Source: DATCVR01 sp036566745 (GTDB lineage: Bacteria; Actinomycetota; Actinomycetes; Jiangellales; Jiangellaceae). Taken from it: a DNA stretch of 13,035 nucleotides. The notes below the pieces were generated by a model. The model was not told where the DNA came from and did no database searches. It saw only the letters and a list, made by a program, of their open reading frames with translations. Positions 5,544 through 10,282 of this stretch are shown here, piece by piece. Numbering within the stretch: the stretch's first letter is position 1; each line of letters opens with the position of its first letter. The stretch is from positions 1-13,035 of the forward strand of contig DATCVR010000264.1 of the NCBI GenBank assembly GCA_036566745.1, read 5' to 3'. A program made the position numbers and the translations under genes.

Positions 5544-6245
5544 TCACACCCCCGCCCTGCGACGGTCCGCACCCTGAAGCACGACCCGCTCGGCCATCTC
5601 GATCAGGCGGGACGCGACTCGTTCTCCCAGCCCGGAGGCCAACTCCCTCGGCGGCACGTTCGACGTGAAGAGCGTGGGCAAGACCCGCTCGTAGCGCCAG
5701 TTGACCAGCCGATAGTTGACCTCCTCGACCCACTCCGAGGTCTTCGCGGCACCCAAGTCGTCGACCAGCAGCAGCGACGCGTCAGCCACCGCCCGGAACT
5801 CGCTCTCGGAGTCAACGCCGTGCCGGGGACGCAGTTTGGCGTACAGGTCGGCGGCGGCGATGGCCTTCCATGCGCAGCGCACCCCGGTCTGCGACAGCAG
5901 CCGCAGGACGCCGAACGCCTGGTGGGTCTTGCCGACGCCGGTCGGCCCGAGGATGAGCAGGGATGGCCCGGTCTTCACCGAGCACTGCACGTGCATCACG
6001 GACTCGGTGACGGCGCGGTCGAGGATCCGTCGCAACCAGTCGACCACGGCGGGATCGTCGGCCACGGCGTCGGCGTACCGGGCCGGTATGTGCTTGTCGG
6101 CGTACTCGCCGGCGTGACGGAGAACCTCCTGGCGAAGGTACGGGTCGTCGTCGGGCTGCGGCAGGTCCTTGAGCGGGTCGACGACGATGCCGCGCCGGTC
6201 GATCACGTCGTCGATGGCGAGCTTGAGCGGGGTGGGTTCGGTCAT
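5544..6245 (-). CDS. DnaC-like AAA+ helicase loader
   Basis: The 233-residue product is an AAA+ ATPase of the DnaC/IstB type. Walker A is GPTGVGKT (100-107), Walker B LLLVDDLG (158-165), sensor I near LFTSN (192-196), and a C-terminal arginine motif near SRLIEMAE. The N-terminal 85 residues are helical and specific, as expected for the part that grips the replicative helicase. DnaC-type proteins load the DnaB helicase on DNA melted by the initiator. The ATG lies 2 nt after the TAA of the initiator-like gene. This pair, initiator then loader, mirrors lambda O-P. IstB-like transposition helpers share the fold, but no transposase is present. Confidence 0.88.
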   Translation of the reverse strand: MTEPTPLKLAIDDVIDRRGIVVDPLKDLPQPDDDPYLRQEVLRHAGEYADKHIPARYADAVADDPAVVDWLRRILDRAVTESVMHVQCSVKTGPSLLILGPTGVGKTHQAFGVLRLLSQTGVRCAWKAIAAADLYAKLRPRHGVDSESEFRAVADASLLLVDDLGAAKTSEWVEEVNYRLVNWRYERVLPTLFTSNVPPRELASGLGERVASRLIEMAERVVLQGADRRRAGV

Positions 6246-6247
6246 GG

Positions 6248-7204
6248 TTACAGGTCCTCGAAGTAGACGGACTGGTCGTTGGGGTTGCGGTAGGGCGTGT
6301 GGCTGCCCGTGCCAGTGGGGCGGAGTTGGCGGACGTTGCTCTGCCGCTCCTTGTGCCAGCCCTGCTGGCGGATCATCCATTGCTTCCAGGTGCGGACCCA
6401 GCCGGGGCGCTTCACGGGCTTTTCGCCGTCTTCGGGTGTGAAGCGGGCGATGAACGCGACGGTCTGGGTTTCGATGTCGACGAGGGGGCACGTCTCCTGA
6501 GCCCAGGCGATCATGGCGGCGTCGGGGGTGAAGTCGGGCGGGAGCGGGATCTTCGGCGTCGGCGCCGGCTTGGCTCGCGGTTTCCGCTTCGCTTGCGAAG
6601 CGGCCTCTCCTATGAAGAAGTTCTCTTCTTCGGTGTCGGAGGGAAGGTCAACGTCTTCCCCCTTAGAACCCTCTACCTTGGCGCCTCGGCTATCCGGACC
6701 CTTTTTCGGGTCATTCGGTCCGCCTACCCGGACCTCATCGCCCTCCAAAGCGTCCTGCAGTCCGGACCCAAACATTGTTTCGGTCCGGATAGCCGGACCC
6801 TTCTCGTCCGGCAAAGCGTCCTGTGGATCGGACCCAAAGTGTTCACTTTCGGTCCGGATAGCCGGACCCTTTCCATCCTCTGAAAGGTCCGTACAGACGG
6901 ACCCTTTGACAGCCGCGGCATACACGGCCGTGTTGCCCTTCTTGCCGGCCGACACCCGAACCAGGAAGCCCATGTCCACCGCCGCCGTGATCCTCTCGGA
7001 GACACGCGCCTTGCCCCTGCCGATGCGCACCGCAAGCTCCTCGCGCGGCACCGACACGAGCCCGGACGGATCCATCTCCTCGATCCCCAGGGCAAGCAAC
7101 ATCACCTTCACTGACTCCGTGATCTGGGCGGTACGCAGGACCTCACGCAGCCAGTGAGCGCGGTACGTACCGTCGCTCAGGCCGTTGAGGAGTTGATCGT
7201 TCAC
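6248..7204 (-). CDS. replication initiator-like protein carrying the origin repeats
   Basis: The product is 318 residues. Residues 15-95 form a winged-helix domain (YRAHWLREVLRTAQITESVK, then LAVRIGRGKARVSERITAAV and a wing with NTAVYAA). Residues 100-175 are a polar linker of repeats: KGPAIRTE occurs twice, with relatives KGSVCTD and KKGPDSR. Basic PRAKPAP follows, then a C-terminal domain (FTPDAAMIAWAQETCPLVDI... GWVRTWKQWMIRQQG) like the helicase- or DnaT-type ends of phage initiators. The linker codons are the iteron array 6683-6903. The GTG at 7204 starts after a 104-bp gap and has only a weak GAGAGAG about 10 nt upstream. Inferred role: binds the internal iterons and recruits the loader encoded next. 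Confidence 0.78.
   Translation of the reverse strand: MNDQLLNGLSDGTYRAHWLREVLRTAQITESVKVMLLALGIEEMDPSGLVSVPREELAVRIGRGKARVSERITAAVDMGFLVRVSAGKKGNTAVYAAAVKGSVCTDLSEDGKGPAIRTESEHFGSDPQDALPDEKGPAIRTETMFGSGLQDALEGDEVRVGGPNDPKKGPDSRGAKVEGSKGEDVDLPSDTEEENFFIGEAASQAKRKPRAKPAPTPKIPLPPDFTPDAAMIAWAQETCPLVDIETQTVAFIARFTPEDGEKPVKRPGWVRTWKQWMIRQQGWHKERQSNVRQLRPTGTGSHTPYRNPNDQSVYFEDL
6614..6631. repeat. AT-richer dyad beside the iterons, candidate unwinding site
   Basis: GAAGAA-GTTCTC-TTCTTC is a perfect 6-bp-arm dyad with the same 18-bp length as the iterons. Around it, 14 of 20 bases at 6611-6630 are A or T in otherwise GC-rich DNA. In lambda the AT-rich melting region lies directly beside the iterons on the side toward the gene's 3' end, which is also the case here. 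The dyad is seen; its role as an unwinding element is inference. Confidence 0.35.
6683..6903. repeat. seven-element iteron array, probable replication origin
   Basis: The 18-bp elements are at 6683-6700, 6717-6734, 6751-6768, 6782-6799, 6817-6834, 6851-6868 and 6886-6903. The right half CGGACC is identical in all seven. Four (2nd, 4th, 6th, 7th) are perfect dyads GGTCCG-N6-CGGACC; the 3rd and 5th have CGTCCT as left half, and the 1st is the most decayed. Start-to-start spacings are 34, 34, 31, 35, 34 and 35 bp, so proteins would sit at regular steps. The array lies inside the initiator-like gene, as in lambda oriL within gene O. Origin function is inferred. Confidence 0.7.
6746..6880. repeat. 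tandem 66/69-bp duplication within the initiator gene
   Basis: 6746-6811 and 6812-6880 are two direct copies, both starting CAAAGCGTCCTG, each holding one imperfect and one perfect iteron. A 25-bp stretch is identical (6778-6802 and 6847-6871). The copies differ by an in-frame 3-bp indel, so the protein reads KGPAIRTE(S/T)..FGS..QDAL twice. The duplication explains how the iteron number grew in pairs. Confidence 0.75.
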
Positions 7205-7308
7205 GTAGGGCGGCTCTCTCTTGTGGGGTTGCGCTCGGGGATGGGACTACGAGAGATGCGCCGGTCTTCGGGGTGTCGCCACTTCAGTCCCCCTGGTCAA
7301 TCAGATGT
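7205..7308. other. 104-bp intergenic region before the initiator gene
   Basis: The gap lies between the endonuclease VII-like gene (stop at 7309) and the initiator-like gene (start at 7204), both leftward. A minus-strand TTGACC at 7295-7300 could be a -35, but no convincing -10 follows. I see no strong hairpin. A promoter here would let replication be controlled apart from the endonuclease gene. Confidence 0.25.
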
Positions 7309-7800
7309 TCAGTCGGTGATGGTCAAGCCGATGGGGCCGAACTGGTTGGCCAGCCATGCCCACGTACGGCTGCGGGCTCGGCCGTCCCGGGCCCTCCAGC
7401 CCATCCAGGTGTGCCGCCAGGTCCGACCGTGCGGGTCGCGTACCTGCGCGGTCAGAGCAGGCTCGGGCGGCAGATCGAGCGTGACTCCCAGCGCATGGGC
7501 CTGACGGACGTACCACGGCCTGTACAGGTACTCCTGGTGCCCGTCCGGCGGGACGACGCCCCACCCCGGCTTGTCAGCGATCAAGCTGTTGCAGCGATGG
7601 CACAGCAGGCCGCGCACGGCCCAGATGCCGATCGCGTTGTCGTGATCGATGAATAGCTTCCCCGCGGTGTTGCCCTGCGGCGCGGAGCCGCAAATCTCGC
7701 AGACCTGCCCCGTCTCCTCGATCATCCGCTCATAGGTGTCGCAGCTCAGGCCGTAGTAGCGATGGCGACAGTTGGCGTGCCCGGGCAGCGTCCGCCTCAT
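7309..7800 (-). CDS. recombination endonuclease VII-like HNH protein
   Basis: The 163-residue protein carries the endonuclease VII/HNH pattern. YYGLSCDTYERMIEETGQVC (15-34) leads into the first zinc pair Cys34-x2-Cys37, then the catalytic-type IDHD (51-54), RGLLC (63-67) and CHRCN (67-71), the second zinc pair. T4 endonuclease VII resolves branched DNA; in actinophages similar genes are common, and their exact substrate is mostly untested. Residues 115-163 (RDPHGRTWRHTWMGWRARDG) are an extra basic, Trp-rich tail. The ATG at 7800 has GGAGGGG about 4 nt upstream; an earlier ATG (7815) would bury this Shine-Dalgarno. It diverges from the plus-strand HTH gene. Confidence 0.87.
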   Translation of the reverse strand: MRRTLPGHANCRHRYYGLSCDTYERMIEETGQVCEICGSAPQGNTAGKLFIDHDNAIGIWAVRGLLCHRCNSLIADKPGWGVVPPDGHQEYLYRPWYVRQAHALGVTLDLPPEPALTAQVRDPHGRTWRHTWMGWRARDGRARSRTWAWLANQFGPIGLTITD

Positions 7801-7813
7801 GGACCCCTCCTGC

Positions 7814-7880
7814 ATCGTGAATGACGACATCACATCATGATGCCACATCACGATGACTTGTGATGATCTGATATCGTGAT
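7814..7880. promoter_or_regulatory. dyad-rich operator region between divergent genes
   Basis: ATCACGAT (7847-7854) and ATCGTGAT (7873-7880) form a perfect 8-bp inverted repeat. CATCATGATG (7833-7842) is a 10-bp palindrome, and further ATCGTGA (7814-7820), ATCAC (7829-7833) and GTGAT (7860-7864) copies lie between. The region is clearly richer in A/T than its flanks and separates the leftward endonuclease gene from the rightward HTH gene. Promoter boxes are uncertain; TATCGT at 7872-7877 is a possible rightward -10. Likely bound by the adjacent HTH protein. Confidence 0.5.
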
Positions 7881-7908
7881 CCCGCCATGCGACTATGGAG
7901 GTATGGAC

Positions 7909-8112
7909 GTGCGCGCTGAGATCACCGCTGAAGCCGCGGCGTACCGCCGCGCCGACGCCGAGCGGGAAGAGCACCGGCGCAAGCTGGCCGAGCTTTTCCG
8001 ACGCGCTCGGGGCGAGAAGATCGGGCCGGCCGAGATCGCCCGGCTGACCGATCACCTGTACACCAAGGAGCACATCTCGCGGATCGCTCCGCCGGAGTCC
8101 TCCGACTCCTGA
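7909..8112 (+). CDS. small helix-turn-helix protein
   Basis: The 67-residue product starts with a long charged helix (AEAAAYRRADAEREEHRRKL) and ends in an HTH (IGPAEIARLTDHLYTKEHIS). I chose GTG at 7909 because GGAGGT (7897-7902) is spaced 6 nt from it; the ATG at 7903 is in frame but sits directly on the Shine-Dalgarno. It has the same helix-then-HTH layout as the plus-strand gene at 307-594: 'PGRIATASKYDRNHVGRLA' parallels 'GPAEIARLTDHLYTKEHIS'. It faces a dyad-rich region, so an autorepressor role is likely. It ends 32 bp from the converging WhiB gene. Confidence 0.65.
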   Translation: MRAEITAEAAAYRRADAEREEHRRKLAELFRRARGEKIGPAEIARLTDHLYTKEHISRIAPPESSDS

Positions 8113-8144
8113 CCCGTCTCGGAGAGCCGCCCAGGCTGGGGTGA

Positions 8145-8396
8145 TCACGACGCCTCCCTGCTTGCGGCGCGGCCACGCTGGACGCGGTCCCACCGCCGGA
8201 TCCGGTCGCGCTCCTGCTTCGACATGCCGGCCTGGTAGCCGAGGTCGTTGCGGCGCAGCGCGTCGAACGTGCACGCGATCAGCACAGGGCAGCCTTGACA
8301 GATGCGCGTCAGGGATCGTGCGGGGCGCCCGTTGTCCTGGAAGAACAGGTCAGGGTTGACGTCCTTGCACGCCGACTGCTGGCGCCAGCCGATCAC
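8145..8396 (-). CDS. WhiB-family iron-sulfur transcription factor (divergent)
   Basis: The 83-residue product has the four WhiB cysteines: Cys10 (SACKDVNPDLFF), Cys33 and Cys36 (ICQGC), and Cys42 (PVLIAC). These hold a 4Fe-4S cluster in known family members. The usual G-(V/I)-W-G-G turn after the cysteines reads GYQAG (53-57), lacking the tryptophan that contacts the main sigma factor in studied proteins. A basic tail (RDRIRRWDRVQRGR) fits DNA binding. The GTG start overlaps the stop of the XRE gene (GTGA). It is the last gene of the long operon from 13035. Phage WhiB proteins can act as dominant regulators of host WhiB2 (known for mycobacteriophage TM4). Confidence 0.87.
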   Translation of the reverse strand: MIGWRQQSACKDVNPDLFFQDNGRPARSLTRICQGCPVLIACTFDALRRNDLGYQAGMSKQERDRIRRWDRVQRGRAASREAS

Positions 8397-8614
8397 CGCT
8401 CCTCCTCGATCGGGACGAGCGCCAACCTGAGCCCGTACACAGCCGCCCAGGCGTCGATGTTGGCCAGGCTGGCGGGCTCGGATCGGCCCCACTCCCACGA
8501 CGACAGCGCTTCGGTGGAGACGTGGATCCGGCCGGCGACCTGAGGGCGGGTCAGCCTGGCCTTCTTGCGCTCCTCGTGGAGTCGCAGGGCGAGCGGGTGC
8601 GGCGGCTTCTTCAT
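8393..8614 (-). CDS. XRE-family HTH regulator
   Basis: The 73-residue product is almost only an HTH domain: ALRLHEERKKARLTRPQVAG (9-28), RIHVSTEALSSWEWGRSEP with the classic Ser-Trp-Glu-x-Gly step, then LANIDAWAAVYGLRLALVPI. It lies between two WhiB genes, overlapping both (ATGA upstream, GTGA downstream), so the three are made together. Role inferred: DNA-binding regulator of this element. Confidence 0.82.
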   Translation of the reverse strand: MKKPPHPLALRLHEERKKARLTRPQVAGRIHVSTEALSSWEWGRSEPASLANIDAWAAVYGLRLALVPIEEER

Positions 8615-8937
8615 GCCGTCGCCCCCGCAACGGCAGACACGCCAGCCATGGAGGCCCGCCGCATCCGCCGACGTCGCTCGCTCGCCCGTTCGTCCTCATT
8701 TAGCCCGCCGTACGTGCCGTACTTCTCGGGCGAGGACAGCGCGAAGTCGAGGCACTCGTTGCGGACAGGGCACTGGGCGCAGATCGCCTTGGCCTTCCGC
8801 TCGCGGCGGTCCCTCTCAGGCTGGCGTTCGCCATCGGGGCCGAAGAACAGGATCAGGTCTTCTCCGTGGCAAGCGGCATCGTCCTGCCACGCCCAGCTCG
8901 GGCGCGGCTGGTTGAGTGGCCCACGGCTGGTCGCCAT
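8611..8937 (-). CDS. WhiB-family iron-sulfur transcription factor
   Basis: The 108-residue product has WhiB cysteines at 23 (DDAACHGEDLILFFGP), 53, 56 (ICAQC) and 62 (PVRNEC). A GTYGGLNEDER turn (74-84) takes the place of GVWGGL, followed by a basic tail (RASERRRRMRRAS). This is closer to standard WhiB proteins than the second copy at 8145. The ATG at 8937 overlaps the upstream stop (TGATG). WhiB proteins are found only in actinobacteria and their phages, so this gene fixes the host phylum. Confidence 0.9.
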   Translation of the reverse strand: MATSRGPLNQPRPSWAWQDDAACHGEDLILFFGPDGERQPERDRRERKAKAICAQCPVRNECLDFALSSPEKYGTYGGLNEDERASERRRRMRRASMAGVSAVAGATA

Positions 8938-9251
8938 CACGCCGCCTCCCGGCCCAGATACAGGTCTTCGGCCAGGTCCGCCGAGAAGCGCAACCCGACG
9001 CTGAGGACAGTCCGCACGTAGGCGGGGTCGCCGAGCTGCCTCCTGAGGGCCATCACCGCCACCCGGACCGCGCTGACGGACACGCGCCGCTTCGGCGACA
9101 CCGCGGCGGCGAGGCTGCCCCACGACAGCACCACGCCAGGCTGGGCGACCAGAGCCGCCAGCAGCCGCCACTGCGTCGGCGTCAGCACCAGCAGCCGCTC
9201 TCCCGCCCACGCCTGCCGGGTGTACGGGTCTACCCGGACAAGGTCAGCCAC
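8937..9251 (-). CDS. stand-alone OmpR/PhoB-type winged-helix protein
   Basis: The 104-residue product is the DNA-binding domain of a response regulator without a receiver domain: 'LLVLTPTQWRLLAALVAQPG' (20-39), 'VLSWGSLAAAV' (41-51), the recognition helix 'SVSAVRVAVMALRRQLGD' (58-75), and the wing 'YVRTVLSVGLRF' (78-89). The GTG at 9251 overlaps the upstream gene by 8 bp. Such domains normally depend on a receiver for control, so this copy would be constantly active or controlled by its level. Several single-domain phage regulators of this type exist. Target unknown. Confidence 0.78.
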   Translation of the reverse strand: MADLVRVDPYTRQAWAGERLLVLTPTQWRLLAALVAQPGVVLSWGSLAAAVSPKRRVSVSAVRVAVMALRRQLGDPAYVRTVLSVGLRFSADLAEDLYLGREAA

Positions 9252-9546
9252 GGCTCTCCTCCTCTTCGTTGCTGGGCGTCTCCAGAAGGGCCGCTACCGC
9301 CTCACATGCGGCTGCGGCCACCAGGTGTGGGGCGGAGTGGATACGGCCCGCCTCCGTGTGGCAGGAAGCCATCAGGGCGGCTGTGAGTTCGTCTTCGACG
9401 GACGGCATCGAGCGGAGCAGAGCGGCCCTCGCTCGAAGGTCAGCCGCGGCGCGGTCCAGGACGTGCTGCTCGTGACTGGCGAACTCGCGGGCCACGATCT
9501 CGGCGACGTCGAACACGTCTGCCGGCAGAGTCAGGTCAGGAGCCAT
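9244..9546 (-). CDS. hypothetical helical protein
   Basis: The 100-residue product, almost all alpha-helical and Ala-rich, begins MAPDLTLPADVFDVAEIVAR. Later segments are AADLRARAALLRSMPSVEDE and HLVAAAACEAVAALLETP, and the tail is acidic (NEEEESRG). The ATG at 9546 lies inside the end of the methyltransferase gene (11-bp overlap); its own stop overlaps the winged-helix gene. No recognised family. Helical bundles of this size in phage operons are often small binding proteins; that is only a guess. Confidence 0.65.
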   Translation of the reverse strand: MAPDLTLPADVFDVAEIVAREFASHEQHVLDRAAADLRARAALLRSMPSVEDELTAALMASCHTEAGRIHSAPHLVAAAACEAVAALLETPSNEEEESRG

Positions 9547-10282
9547 CGGAGACCTCCGAGAACAGGTCGTCCATGGACAGCCGCTTGACGATCTCTTCGG
9601 CGTACGGCTCGTGCTTCTCGATGCCGATAGCGCGGCGGCCGAGAAGCCGGGCGGCGAGTAGCGTGGAGCCGGAGCCCGCGAATGGGTCCAGCACCAGACC
9701 GTCCGGCGGTGTGCACTCGCGGACGAGGGCCTCGACGACGGCCAGCGGCTTCTCATCCGGGTGCCGCTTCTGGAACCGCACCGACGGGGCTTCGATCAGG
9801 TAGGTGACGGAACGGGGCTGCCGGGTGCCGTCGTCCTGCCAGGCGTTCTCTCGGCCGCTGCGCTGGTGCTCGGCGGCACGAGACTGCTTGCGGACGGTGC
9901 CCTTGTTGGCGTCGACGCGTTCCCGCTCCCACTCGTGGTGCAGGTCCGACCAGCGGCCCCGGTACCAGTGGTAGGCCCACTCGTGCAGCTTCACCAGCCG
10001 GTCACGCGAGGTCGGGCCGGAGCCGTTGCGCTTCACCCACAGCGCCTCCTGGGCGAACTTCCACGCCTTGAAGTCGTCGCGGCGGTCCATGAACATGCGG
10101 GCCGACCCGAAGCACCACAGCGACGCCGACTTCGGCAGGACGGTCGACACGTCGCGCGGCAGGCTGGACACCTCGTAGCGGGTGACGCGAACCTCAGGCG
10201 CCGGGCCGGCGCCGAAGCCGCGGCGCGCGGAGCAGTCCGAGTAGTGGTCCAGCAGGACCTGCTGGCAGCAGGAGCGGATCAT
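9536..10282 (-). CDS. N4/N6-type DNA methyltransferase with altered catalytic motif
   Basis: The 248-residue product has the AdoMet-binding motif LVLDPFAGSGST (196-207) followed by ARLLGRRAIGIEKHEPYAEE, and HPDEKP (174-179). This is the C-terminal arrangement of beta-class N4-cytosine/N6-adenine methyltransferases (N6_N4_Mtase family). The catalytic (D/S)PP(Y/W) motif is expected near the N-terminus. There the sequence reads LLDHYSDCS (10-18), one residue shorter and without either proline, and it is at the right distance before the SLWCFGSARMF strand. The N-terminus is also short. The enzyme may be inactive or unusual. The ATG overlaps the stop of the Dcm-type gene (ATGA), so both methylases are co-expressed. 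Confidence 0.82.
   Translation of the reverse strand: MIRSCCQQVLLDHYSDCSARRGFGAGPAPEVRVTRYEVSSLPRDVSTVLPKSASLWCFGSARMFMDRRDDFKAWKFAQEALWVKRNGSGPTSRDRLVKLHEWAYHWYRGRWSDLHHEWERERVDANKGTVRKQSRAAEHQRSGRENAWQDDGTRQPRSVTYLIEAPSVRFQKRHPDEKPLAVVEALVRECTPPDGLVLDPFAGSGSTLLAARLLGRRAIGIEKHEPYAEEIVKRLSMDDLFSEVSDGS

Noticed and set aside
5544..6245. IstB transposition helper as an identity for the AAA+ gene
   Set aside because: No IstA-type transposase or terminal inverted repeats are present, and the gene directly follows an initiator-like gene.
5439..6266. 275-codon plus-strand open frame opposite the DnaC-like gene
   Set aside because: The minus strand has Walker A and B motifs in order; the plus frame shows only mirrored low-complexity sequence.
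6683..6903. CRISPR-like spacing of short repeats
   Set aside because: The repeats are 18-bp dyads in a conserved reading frame, the intervals are shorter than CRISPR spacers and partly duplicated, and there is no leader or cas gene.
8113..8144. Possible bidirectional terminator between converging genes
   Set aside because: No stable inverted repeat with useful arm length is present in the 32 bp.
8145..8699. Longer version of the WhiB open frame
   Set aside because: The upstream part overlaps the XRE gene completely; the GTGA overlap at 8393-8396 marks the real start.
9756..9980. Minus-strand open frame within the N4/N6 methyltransferase gene
   Set aside because: It overlaps the methyltransferase in another frame and has no motif or Shine-Dalgarno support.
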